DNA from: Arthrobacter_B sp038069765
Lineage (GTDB): Bacteria > Actinomycetota > Actinomycetes > Actinomycetales > Micrococcaceae
Length of the DNA: 64,000 nucleotides
Assembly (NCBI RefSeq): GCF_038069765.1
Contig: NZ_JBBPFS010000001.1
Location: 496,001 to 560,000, forward strand
Reading direction: 5' to 3'
The notes beneath the pieces were generated by a model. The model saw only the letters and a program-made list of their open reading frames with translations, had not been told where the DNA came from and ran no database searches. Below, piece after piece: positions 50,111 to 58,043 of this stretch; position 1 is the stretch's first letter, and each line of letters opens with the position of its first letter. The translations under genes and the position numbers were made by a program.

Positions 50111-51340
50111 ATGACGACCACTGAGACCCTTCCTGCCCCTTTTGACCCCACGGCGGTGCAGGATGTGGACAGCGACCTGTATCTGTTGGACAACCTGCTC
50201 GATGACCAGGCGAAGGACGTACAGGCCCGCGTCAGGGAATTTGTGGACAATGACCTGCTGCCGGTGATCAACGAATACTGGGAGCGGGCGGAAGCCCCGT
50301 ATGAACTGATTCCCAAGCTGGCGGCACTGAACATTGCCGGCGGAACGATCAAGGGTTACGGGTGCCCCGGCATGACCCGGCTCGCTGCCTCTACGGCTGC
50401 TGCTGAGCTCGCGCGCGGCGACGGTTCCATCAATACCTTCTTTGGTGTGCACTCGGGCCTGGCCATGGGCAGCATCGACATGCTCGGGAGCGAGGAACAG
50501 AAACACCGCTGGCTGCCTTCCATGGCCCGCTTCGACAAAATCGGGGCGTTTGCCCTGACCGAACCGGGCCATGGATCGGACTCCGTTTCCCTGGAAACGT
50601 CCGCCCGCCGCGAGGGGGACAGCTACGTCCTGAACGGCAGTAAGCGGTGGATCGGCAACGCGAGCTTCGCCGACGTCGTCATCATCTTTGCCCGTGACGA
50701 AGCGGACTCCGCAGTGAAGGCTTTTGTGATGGAGAAGGATGCCGACGGCCGCCATCCGGCCGGCTACAACGCGGAGGTCATTACCGGAAAGATGGGCAAA
50801 CGGGCCGTCCTGCAGCCCAATATCGTGATTGAGAACCTGCGGATTCCTGCGGAGAACCGGCTGGAAAACTGCAACTCGTTCAAGGACGTCAACAGGGTCC
50901 TGGCGGCCACCCGCGGGGGAGTGGCGTGGGAAGCGCTCGGCCATGCGGTCGCCTCGTACGAGATTGCCGTCGCCTACGCGAAAACCCGTGTGCAGTTCGG
51001 CAAGGAAATCGGCCGGTTCCAGCTTGTGCAGAACAAGCTGGCCAACATGCTTGCCCAGCTCACCGCCATCAAGCTGACCTGCTTCCGCCTGAACGAACTC
51101 GCCGAAGAAGGTGTCATGACCAGTCCCATGGCGTCCATGGCGAAGATGTTTGCCGCCCGGCAGGGCCGCTGGATCTGCTCCGAGGCGCGCGACATTATGG
51201 GCGGCAACGGTCTGCTCCTGGAGAACCACGTGGCCCGCCACCTGACCGACATGGAAGTGGTGTTCACCTATGAGGGCACCGACACCATGCAGTCACTGAT
51301 CCTGGGACGGCACATCACCGGATTCTCCGCCTTCGCCTAG
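50111..51340 (+). CDS. Acyl-CoA dehydrogenase, glutaryl-CoA-dehydrogenase-like
   Basis: A 409-residue flavoprotein. FAD-binding AFALTEPGHGSDSVS and NGSKRWIGNASFADV are typical. The catalytic-base Glu lies in FTYEGTDTMQSLILGRHITGFSAF, whose wording matches the glutaryl-CoA dehydrogenase branch (YEGTxxxxxLILGRxITG). Substrate could be glutaryl-CoA (from lysine or tryptophan) or another short dicarboxylic or branched acyl-CoA. The start is the ATG behind GGAG; a 10-codon longer frame is not used. A TetR-type palindrome lies just upstream. The small TPR-like gene follows by 9 bp. Confidence 0.9.
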   Translation: MTTTETLPAPFDPTAVQDVDSDLYLLDNLLDDQAKDVQARVREFVDNDLLPVINEYWERAEAPYELIPKLAALNIAGGTIKGYGCPGMTRLAASTAAAELARGDGSINTFFGVHSGLAMGSIDMLGSEEQKHRWLPSMARFDKIGAFALTEPGHGSDSVSLETSARREGDSYVLNGSKRWIGNASFADVVIIFARDEADSAVKAFVMEKDADGRHPAGYNAEVITGKMGKRAVLQPNIVIENLRIPAENRLENCNSFKDVNRVLAATRGGVAWEALGHAVASYEIAVAYAKTRVQFGKEIGRFQLVQNKLANMLAQLTAIKLTCFRLNELAEEGVMTSPMASMAKMFAARQGRWICSEARDIMGGNGLLLENHVARHLTDMEVVFTYEGTDTMQSLILGRHITGFSAFA

Positions 51341-51349
51341 GATGGGCCC

Positions 51350-51796
51350 ATGGCGGAATGGGATGATGTGCTGGCGGCCGTGGCAGCCGCGCTTGGGGGA
51401 GACAAACCGGGGGCCCGGCGTTTGCTGACGGAGTGCTGGGACAGCACGGCGCCCGAAGACCACGGCCAGCGGTGCGTCCTGGCCCATTATCTTGCCGATG
51501 TCCAGGATGATCCGGATGCCGAGATCGGTTGGGACGAGACCGCACTGCTGGAGCACGGCTTCCTGTCCGACGGCGATCTCGCGCCGGTGGGCATTCCTGC
51601 CGTCAAGGGCATGCTTCCTTCGCTGCACCTGAACCTGGGCGACGGATATCTTCGCCGCGGTCAATTCGACTTGGCGCGCGAGCACCAGCAGGCCGGACAG
51701 ATGCGCAGCAAACACCTCTCCAACGACGGCTACGGTGCCATGATCCGCTCCGGTCTGGACAACCTCGGCCTGCGCATCTCCGACGCCGGCGCCTGA
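51350..51796 (+). CDS. Hypothetical protein, TPR-like helical
   Basis: A 148-residue, probably cytoplasmic protein of unknown function. The sequence is strongly helical, with a repeat-like segment LHLNLGDGYLRRGQFDLAREHQQAG (about residues 88-112) that looks like a tetratricopeptide unit. No TM, signal or metal motif. It begins 9 bp after the acyl-CoA dehydrogenase stop and is likely co-transcribed with it. A hairpin overlaps its stop codon. Homologous proteins annotated as tetratricopeptide-like occur in actinobacteria; no process can be assigned. Confidence 0.65.
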   Translation: MAEWDDVLAAVAAALGGDKPGARRLLTECWDSTAPEDHGQRCVLAHYLADVQDDPDAEIGWDETALLEHGFLSDGDLAPVGIPAVKGMLPSLHLNLGDGYLRRGQFDLAREHQQAGQMRSKHLSNDGYGAMIRSGLDNLGLRISDAGA

Positions 51797-51805
51797 AGCG
51801 CCGGC
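51785..51805. terminator. Hairpin over the TPR-like gene stop
   Basis: GCCGGCGC / GCGCCGGC, 8-bp perfect stem with a 5-nt loop, spanning the stop codon. No U-tract follows. Confidence 0.6.
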
Positions 51806-52050
51806 ATCCGACGCAGTGGATCATTTTGCTGCGAAGACCTGCTGCTTCATGGTCACTGCGGACGACGACGGCGGCCTGCGGACGTATGCTCCCTTCGGCT
51901 ACAGGGCCCTCGCTGCAGATCATTCCCTGGCCTCTGTCCTTGCCGGTGCACCATGACCGACAAGTCATTACCAACAGAAAGACGAGCGCGTAACCTAGGG
52001 GGCATCCGCGGCCGGGGTTGAAGGGGGCCGTTCGTTCCGGGGAGGTTGGA

Positions 52051-53445
52051 ATGTCCGAACCAGCATCGTCCAGCGCTGTTCCTCCTCCCGGGCCGGATTT
52101 CCGCGCCCCCGATGCAGCTACTCCGGAGGGCAGGAAAATCATCCGCCGGGCAGTGGCCGCTTCGGCGATGGGAAACGCCACCGAGTGGTTCGATTACGGG
52201 GTCTACGCGGTGGCTGCCACGTATATCACCGCCAACTTTTTCCCTGGCGACTCGGCAACGGGCTCGGTGTGGACCCTGGCCACTTTTGCCCTGTCCTTCG
52301 TGGTTCGGCCCCTGGGCGGGCTTTTCTGGGGGCCGCTGGGAGACCGGATCGGGCGCAAGCGCGTCCTGGCGCTGACAATCATCCTGATGGCCGGAGCCAC
52401 CTTCGCCATCGGCATCCTGCCCACGCATGAAAATGTTGGGATCCTGGCTCCGGCGCTGCTGATCGTGCTGCGGATGATCCAGGGCTTCTCCACGGGCGGT
52501 GAATACGGGGGAGCGGCCACCTTCATGGCCGAATACGCACCGGACAAGAAGCGCGGCTTCTACGGCAGTTTCCTGGAGTTTGGAACCCTGGGCGGTTTCG
52601 CCCTGGGGTCCCTGATCGTCCTTGTCTGCAGTCTCGTGGTGGGAAACGACGCCATGGCCGACTGGGGGTGGCGAATTCCGTTCCTGATTGCCGGTCCGCT
52701 GGGAATCATCGGACTCTATCTGCGGACCAGGCTTGAGGATACGCCTGTCTTCCGGGAGCTCGAAAACCGCCACGAGGTGGAACCAGCCGCGGGATCGGCC
52801 CTAAAGGACCTGCTGGTGAAGTACTGGCGGCCGATGCTGACCATGGCCGGCCTGGTGGTTGCGCTCAACGTTGTGAACTACACCCTGCTTAGCTTCATGC
52901 CCACCTATCTTGAGGGAACAGTGGGCATGGATGCCGACGTCGTTCTCACCCTGATGTTTGTGGGGCAGCTGGCCATGATGGCTTTGATTCCGTTTGCCGG
53001 GCGGTTGTCAGACACAGTGGGCCGCAAGCCGATGTGGCTGGTCTCGCTGATTGGCCTCTTTGTTCTCGCCGCGCCCATGTATCTGATCATGGCCGGCGGT
53101 TTCTGGTTCGCATTGCTGGGCTTTGCGGTGCTGGGTCTGCTGTATATCCCGCAGCTGGCCACGATCTCGGCCACCTTTCCCGCCATGTTCCCCACCCAGG
53201 TGCGCTACGCCGGCTTCGCCGTCACCTATAACGTCAGCACCGCTCTTTTTGGCGGCACCGCGCCGGTGGTAAACGAACTGCTGATCAACGCGACCGGCAA
53301 CCCCCTGGTTCCTGCCTTCTACATGATGGGGGCCTGCCTGGTGGGGCTGGCCGCGGTTGCCGCCATGCCCGAGACTGCAGGCTCGTCCCTGCGGGGAATG
53401 AAAATTCCGGCGACCCGGGCAGCGCGCCGTCCCAGACTGACCTAA
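52051..53445 (+). CDS. MHS family MFS transporter (ProP-like metabolite:H+ symporter)
   Basis: A 464-residue major facilitator of the metabolite:H+ symporter group, with about twelve hydrophobic segments. ASAMGNATEWFDYGVYA is the MHS TM1 signature (Glu-Trp-Phe-Asp-Tyr-Gly), GDRIGRKRVL is the family loop 2-3 motif, and RMIQGFSTGGEYGGAATFMAEYAP matches the MHS motif. Relatives take up proline, betaine, alpha-ketoglutarate, shikimate or citrate. ProP-like members import compatible solutes; this substrate is not provable. The start is ATG with GGGGAGG 5 nt upstream. It is preceded by a 250-bp gap with no gene. Confidence 0.9.
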   Translation: MSEPASSSAVPPPGPDFRAPDAATPEGRKIIRRAVAASAMGNATEWFDYGVYAVAATYITANFFPGDSATGSVWTLATFALSFVVRPLGGLFWGPLGDRIGRKRVLALTIILMAGATFAIGILPTHENVGILAPALLIVLRMIQGFSTGGEYGGAATFMAEYAPDKKRGFYGSFLEFGTLGGFALGSLIVLVCSLVVGNDAMADWGWRIPFLIAGPLGIIGLYLRTRLEDTPVFRELENRHEVEPAAGSALKDLLVKYWRPMLTMAGLVVALNVVNYTLLSFMPTYLEGTVGMDADVVLTLMFVGQLAMMALIPFAGRLSDTVGRKPMWLVSLIGLFVLAAPMYLIMAGGFWFALLGFAVLGLLYIPQLATISATFPAMFPTQVRYAGFAVTYNVSTALFGGTAPVVNELLINATGNPLVPAFYMMGACLVGLAAVAAMPETAGSSLRGMKIPATRAARRPRLT

Positions 53446-53617
53446 AGGGATGCGCCGGGCCGTTCGAGAGGAGCGGAAGGGACTAGGGGCCCCTCTTTAT
53501 TTCGAGAATTCGTATCCAGCTCCATCCATTTATATAAAGTTTTTCGGATATACCGCTCCGCCTGCCGCGGAACACGCAACAGAGCACCACGACGCGCTCA
53601 ACCACAGACTTCACTAC

Positions 53618-54286
53618 CTAATCCAAGAAGCCGAGGTGCTCCGGGGCCCGGGCGCCGGCTACCACCGCCGCACGTCTCGCGGCACGGGCGGGCTCCAGAT
53701 ACGCCGCCACGGCACGGGCAATCTTCGCTCCGCCCTGGACAGACGGTTCTATCGGGTTGGCATAGTCGCCGTCGTCGTCGCACACCAGACGCAGATCGAT
53801 CACTGAAAGCCCTGATGTGAATGCCGCCCGGGTGATGACGTCGTTGAATACGGCAAGGGCTGTACGGATAATCCTCTGGTTGGGCTCGGAAGCAGGAGTG
53901 TCGTAGATGGTGCAGACCGCGGCCGGCAGCCCAGTTGCGGCCACTGCTGTCACCATTTCCAGATAACCGACGGTGAAGGAATCTTGTGCGGAGGCCAGTT
54001 TCTCCAGTGCGTCGGCGACGGTGCCTGCACCCGCGGACAACACCCCGGAATGTCCCAGCGCGTCGTTGCCTCCCGCACTGATGACGAGGTGGGTCGCGGT
54101 CGCGGGCAGCTTGCGCAGTTGGCGGATGACACCGGCTGCAACGTCGCCGTCAAGGGCCAGCAGGGTAGTGGTCCAGCCGGCGGAAAGCTCCCCGCGCAGC
54201 TGGGCGGCGACATCCGGACCGCCGCCGGTGTAGGCACCGTTGTCAAAGATGGAGTCACCCAGCAGGACCACATGGGACGGTTGCAT
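53618..54286 (-). CDS. SGNH/GDSL-type hydrolase
   Basis: A 222-residue esterase or lipase of the SGNH superfamily. Block I is VLLGDSIFDN with the Ser nucleophile (residue 12), block II Gly follows near 53, block III is SAGGNDALG with Asn, and the Asp-His pair is likely near the C-terminus, though the His of block V is less obvious (SVQGGAKIARAV region lacks the usual DxxH), so activity is uncertain. No signal peptide, so it is cytoplasmic. It is convergent with the MHS gene across a 172-bp AT-richer spacer. The substrate is unknown. Confidence 0.78.
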   Translation of the reverse strand: MQPSHVVLLGDSIFDNGAYTGGGPDVAAQLRGELSAGWTTTLLALDGDVAAGVIRQLRKLPATATHLVISAGGNDALGHSGVLSAGAGTVADALEKLASAQDSFTVGYLEMVTAVAATGLPAAVCTIYDTPASEPNQRIIRTALAVFNDVITRAAFTSGLSVIDLRLVCDDDGDYANPIEPSVQGGAKIARAVAAYLEPARAARRAAVVAGARAPEHLGFLD

Positions 54287-54333
54287 GGCGATCAGTATGC
54301 ACCCCGCATATTCATCGGGGAAAGTGCCGCGGG

Positions 54334-55197
54334 CTACGCCCCGGGCTCTTGGGGGATGCTCCAGATTCCGGCAGAGGCAGTTCGGTCCACGTAATCGGTC
54401 ATGGCACGGGCCGGGCGGCCCAGCAGCTGTTCAAGGTCGGGCCTGACGTTGCTGACCGAACCGTTCATGACTTCGGCGAATAGCCAGGCGATGCCCTCGG
54501 CCTCTGCAGGGCTGAGCCCGTACTCCCCGGCAGCCGCGACAAAATCCGCAGGCGCGGTCGGCTCATGGACAACCCTCCGGCCCAGCCGGGAGGTCAGGAG
54601 CCCGGCCGCTTCACCGAACGTCAGGGATTGGGCCCCGGTAAACTCCAGAACCGCGTTCCCCCTGGCGGCGGCCGCATAGGTTTCCGGGTCCGTCAACAGG
54701 GCCTCCAGTGCTTCTGCGGAGTCTTCAAGGTCCACAAAGGGTTCGGAGACCTGGTCCACCGGCACCCGCAGCCGTCCGTCCAGAACCTGGGGATACAGAA
54801 AGTGTTCGGAGAAGTCCTGCTGGAACCAGGCCGAACGCACGACGACGGCGGAGGGAAAAGCGGTGCGGACCGCCTCTTCGCTGGGGCTGGCGGCGGAATC
54901 ACCGCGGCCGGACTGCAGCACCAGACGGCGGACGCCGTGCTCCCGTGCCGCGGCGGAGAACGCCCCGAGGATTTCCGGTGCCTCCGGATCCGCAACGTCG
55001 GGGGCGTAACAAAGGAAGGCGGCGTCAGCTCCGGAAAGGTGCTGATGCCAGGATTCCGGCGCGGTCCAGGAAAAGGACGGAGTGCCGCTGCGGGATGCCC
55101 GCCGGATACTGCAGCGGGCGTTGCTGCCCAGGCGGGAGACGAGGCGGCGGCCGGTACGGCCTGTTGCGCCGGTCAGGAGAATCGTTGATGTGTTCAT
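54334..55197 (-). CDS. NmrA-like NAD(P)-binding oxidoreductase
   Basis: A 287-residue atypical short-chain dehydrogenase. The N-terminal Rossmann loop is ILLTGATGRTGRRLV; the downstream region has the NmrA-like LQSGRGDS and no Tyr-x-x-x-Lys catalytic pair, so it may sense redox cofactors or act on quinone-like substrates. The start is ATG at the first Rossmann strand; a 42-codon extension is rejected. It sits divergent from an AraC regulator, the common arrangement for a regulated NAD(P)-binding reductase. The control region between them carries direct repeats. Confidence 0.85.
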   Translation of the reverse strand: MNTSTILLTGATGRTGRRLVSRLGSNARCSIRRASRSGTPSFSWTAPESWHQHLSGADAAFLCYAPDVADPEAPEILGAFSAAAREHGVRRLVLQSGRGDSAASPSEEAVRTAFPSAVVVRSAWFQQDFSEHFLYPQVLDGRLRVPVDQVSEPFVDLEDSAEALEALLTDPETYAAAARGNAVLEFTGAQSLTFGEAAGLLTSRLGRRVVHEPTAPADFVAAAGEYGLSPAEAEGIAWLFAEVMNGSVSNVRPDLEQLLGRPARAMTDYVDRTASAGIWSIPQEPGA

Positions 55198-55283
55198 GCC
55201 TCCATCCCACCCCTGACGGCGCCTGTGCTCCATAATGAATCCGCCGGAGTTGTTTCGAATTCGTCCAGCCCGGCCCGGTGAAT

Positions 55284-55311
55284 TGCACGGTAAATGCACC
55301 GGTAAACGCAC
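55284..55311. promoter_or_regulatory. Candidate AraC-type direct-repeat operator
   Basis: TGCACGGTAAA (55284-55294), TGCACCGGTAAA (55295-55306) and a partial CGCAC (55307-55311) lie in tandem between the divergent genes. AraC-family dimers usually bind direct repeats of about this period. Confidence 0.5.
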
Positions 55312-55340
55312 ATCGGGAAACAACGATCGGGGAAGGAAGA

Positions 55341-56285
55341 GTGGAGTCCTTCGAAGCCTTCGTTGAGGGGCCGCGGGCCAGGGGCGCGTTTGTGCTGAGG
55401 CTTGAAATGGACGGCGAGTGGTCCATTCGGGTGGCGGACGAGGCCATGCTGACAGTTCTGGCGGTCCTGGAGGGTAGCTGCTCCGTCACTACTGCCTCGG
55501 GAGTGGTCCGGGCGGTGGCCGGCGAGGTCGTCGTTGTACGCGGTCCCGGACCGTACTCCGTCTCCTCGGATCCGGAGCGCTCTGCGGATTTCATCATCCC
55601 GCCGGATCAGTCCTGCATCGACGTCCACGGCAACCGTCTGGTTGAGTCGATGCAGCGGGGTGTGCGCACCTGGGGCACCACGGAACGGGGCAGGGACAGG
55701 TTTCTGGTGGGCACGTATGCCGATCCTCTCGAAATCGGACGGCTTTGGGTGCAGCTGCTGCCCGAACTGTTGGTGGAGGCCACTGATTCCTCCACGCGTG
55801 CCTTCGCCGACCTGTTGGCGGCCGAGGCGGCCACCGAAGCTCCGGGACAGGCCGTGGTCCTGGACCGGCTGCTGGATGCGCTGCTCGTGGCCGCACTGCG
55901 AGCGGCGGGACCGGGAATCGCCCGGCAGGGGGATCCGCTGATCGACCGGGTTATTGAACAACTCCACGCGAATCCCCGAAGGGCGATATCAGTGGAAGCC
56001 ATGGCTCGGAGCGGGGCCCTGTCCCGGGCTGCGTTTTCGCAGCGGTTCAGCCGCCGCACCGGGCTGGGACCCGGCGCCTACCAGCGCCGGCTGCGCCTGG
56101 CCTGGGCGGCGGACGAGCTGCGCGCAACAGCCCGGACGGTGGCCGCCGTGGGGGAGGAAGCAGGCTACGGCAGCCCGGCTTCCTTCTCGAGTGCCTTTAA
56201 GCAGGAGTACGGGCAGAGTCCGCATGGCTGGCGGACTGTGGGCAGCAGGGGAGCGGGCGGCGGGGGAGCGGCCGGCCGGGCGTGA
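55341..56285 (+). CDS. AraC family regulator with cupin sensor domain
   Basis: A 314-residue regulator. A beta-rich N-terminal cupin-like sensing domain (about 1-190) is followed by a helix-turn-helix domain (about 205-300) with HTH1 AISVEAMARSGALSRAAFSQRFSRRTG and HTH2 VAAVGEEAGYGSPASFSSAFKQEYG. It ends in a Gly/Ala-rich tail. The start is GTG after GGGGAAGGAA; a 21-codon longer frame lacks a ribosome binding site. It is divergent from the NmrA-like gene, which it probably controls (inference). It resembles actinobacterial regulators of reductase genes in aldehyde or quinone response. Confidence 0.88.
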   Translation: MESFEAFVEGPRARGAFVLRLEMDGEWSIRVADEAMLTVLAVLEGSCSVTTASGVVRAVAGEVVVVRGPGPYSVSSDPERSADFIIPPDQSCIDVHGNRLVESMQRGVRTWGTTERGRDRFLVGTYADPLEIGRLWVQLLPELLVEATDSSTRAFADLLAAEAATEAPGQAVVLDRLLDALLVAALRAAGPGIARQGDPLIDRVIEQLHANPRRAISVEAMARSGALSRAAFSQRFSRRTGLGPGAYQRRLRLAWAADELRATARTVAAVGEEAGYGSPASFSSAFKQEYGQSPHGWRTVGSRGAGGGGAAGRA

Positions 56286-56295
56286 GCCCGGAGCC

Positions 56296-56880
56296 CTAGT
56301 GGCTTGCGGGCACTCCGGCACCCAGCAGGCGCAGGGCGACGGTGCTGTGGTGCTCAGCGATCTCCGCCGCACTGAGCCGGCCGTCGCTGCGGTACCAGCG
56401 CGCGACGTCGATGCACAGGGACAGCAGGGTGACAACGGCCATGTTGGCGTCCGGTACATCGAAGACGCCCTGTGCCAGGCCGTCCTCAACAATCCGGCGG
56501 AATTCGTCCTCCACCTGGTGGCGCATCCCCAGCACGTCACGGAGGTGTTCTTCGCTCAGGGCCGGCAGCTCAAAGTTCACTACCCGGGACTTGGTGTGGT
56601 TGGCAGCCTGCCACTCCACCAGGCTGCGCACCAAAGCACTCATCTGGTCCAAGGGTCCGTCAGCGGAGGCTGTGCTGGCGCGCACCAGTTCGAGGGTCCG
56701 TTCATGGCCGACTTTGGAGATGCTGTACAGCAGGTCTTCCTTGGACTTGTGGTGCACGTAGACAGCTCCGGAGGTGACGCCGGCCCCGGACGCGATGTCC
56801 CGCGTCGTTGTTCCGTGGAACCCCTTGGCCGCGAAGGCCTCGGTGGCAGAGTCCAGCAGACGCTGGGCGGTGTCGGTCAT
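56296..56880 (-). CDS. TetR family transcriptional regulator
   Basis: A 194-residue repressor. The TetR DNA-binding domain (residues 1-50) has AFAAKGFHGTTTRDIASGAGVTSGAVYVHHKSKEDLLYSI, followed by an all-helical ligand-binding domain. The start used is the second ATG with GGAG 6 nt upstream; the ATG four codons earlier overlaps that ribosome binding site. A large palindrome (56901-56929) lies just upstream as likely autoregulatory operator. A similar site precedes the acyl-CoA dehydrogenase gene at 50.1 kb, so this is a fair candidate regulator for acyl-CoA degradation, including possibly the operon beginning right of the window (inference). Confidence 0.9.
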   Translation of the reverse strand: MTDTAQRLLDSATEAFAAKGFHGTTTRDIASGAGVTSGAVYVHHKSKEDLLYSISKVGHERTLELVRASTASADGPLDQMSALVRSLVEWQAANHTKSRVVNFELPALSEEHLRDVLGMRHQVEDEFRRIVEDGLAQGVFDVPDANMAVVTLLSLCIDVARWYRSDGRLSAAEIAEHHSTVALRLLGAGVPASH

Positions 56881-56900
56881 GCCATGCTCCATTCGGCGGG

Positions 56901-56929
56901 TTGCTAGTCGCTAACTGAGCGATCAGCAA
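56901..56929. promoter_or_regulatory. Candidate TetR operator (autoregulatory)
   Basis: TTGCTAGTCGCT and AGCGATCAGCAA arms (10 of 12 positions symmetric) around AACTG, 21 bp upstream of the TetR start. Length and symmetry suit a TetR dimer. Confidence 0.6.
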
Positions 56930-56987
56930 CCAGCCTAACAGTGGCGGGTACGCCAGTCCTGCCGGCGTCCCACCGGCGTCTCAGAGG

Positions 56988-57809
56988 CTATTTCACCCGC
57001 AGGCCCATTACTCTCCCGGTATGGTCCGCACCCGGGTCCATGGCCTCCGGCCACTGTGCCGTCATCATGAACAGGAGGCCGCCGTCGTCGCCTCCTGCGG
57101 CGCAGGAGAAGCATCCATGCTCCAATTGCACGGTTTCCAGGACCTCACCGCCCTGCCGGATGCGCACGCAGCGTTCTCCCGGCACTTCCGCAAACCAGAT
57201 GCCGCCGCTGCCGTCCCAGCAGATGCCGTCCGGCGCGCTGCCCTCCAGTTCGGCCCAGACTCCTTCCGGATCCAGCCCGCCGTCCTCCCGGATCCGGAAG
57301 GACGTGAGCCGGCCCGCGTTGGATTCAGCCACCACGAGCGTGGCACCGTCGCCTGACACCAGCATGCCGTTTGGAAAAGCCAGCCCGTCCGCAACTTTTT
57401 GGACTGACCCGTCCTGCCGGATCAGCGCGATCACACCGGTGTCCTGCATCTCTCCGGAGTAGTCGTAGCCGATGCCGTTGACGTAGGTATTTCCGGCTGG
57501 ATGCACGGCAATTTCGTTCCAGGGAAAATCGGAAATGCCGCGCAGATCGGCAACGGGAACGAGGCCTGCGTGCGGGACTTCCAGCAGCACCGTGCCGTCG
57601 GCACCGGAGACGACGATCATCCGCCCGTCCGGCAGCCAGTCGAAGCTGATGGGAAAAGACGGCACTGCGGTGACCCGCCGTACGTGTCCGTTCCCGTCCA
57701 GTGCAGAGATGGTGCCGGCCATCCAGTCAGCGAACCACAGCTCGTTTCCATGCCACCGGGCTGATTCCCCCATTCCCAGCCCGGATGCCAGCGTTGTCAT
57801 TTCAACCAT
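56988..57809 (-). CDS. SMP-30/gluconolactonase family protein
   Basis: A 273-residue six-bladed beta-propeller lactonase-like protein. Metal-ligand positions are present: Glu in GMGESARW, Asn in FPWNEIAVHP, Asn in FPNGM and Asp in APDGICWDG. Family enzymes open sugar lactones such as gluconolactone, or act on organophosphates; the substrate is open. The start is the ATG with AGAGGTG 6 nt upstream; the GTG inside that ribosome binding site is rejected. It is divergent from the ABC-F gene, 234 bp away. Confidence 0.87.
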   Translation of the reverse strand: MVEMTTLASGLGMGESARWHGNELWFADWMAGTISALDGNGHVRRVTAVPSFPISFDWLPDGRMIVVSGADGTVLLEVPHAGLVPVADLRGISDFPWNEIAVHPAGNTYVNGIGYDYSGEMQDTGVIALIRQDGSVQKVADGLAFPNGMLVSGDGATLVVAESNAGRLTSFRIREDGGLDPEGVWAELEGSAPDGICWDGSGGIWFAEVPGERCVRIRQGGEVLETVQLEHGCFSCAAGGDDGGLLFMMTAQWPEAMDPGADHTGRVMGLRVK

Positions 57810-58043
57810 CGTGGACACCTCTTTCAGCGGTAGTTTCAGTGCAGAAGGGCGGTTGGAGATTCGGACTGGTTTTCAGTATGCAGCCGCCGCGCCACCCGGG
57901 AACAGGGGCGGAGGACTACCGGAACCAGCGGTCAGCCGCACCGGATAAGATGAGTGGCTGGTCAACGGGCACAATACTGCCGGCAGGTCCCTCCGGACCG
58001 CCGGTGCCGGGCACCAGTTTCATCCCCGAAAGGACACCCCCGT

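Noticed and set aside
49430..51241. 603-codon open frame antisense to the MetE-like and acyl-CoA dehydrogenase genes
   Set aside because: Shadow frame with no motifs; both sense genes have intact active-site signatures.
53446..53617. Terminator or RNA gene in the AT-richer spacer
   Set aside because: Only a loop-less AGGGGCCCCT palindrome with a short T-rich stretch was seen, too weak to call.
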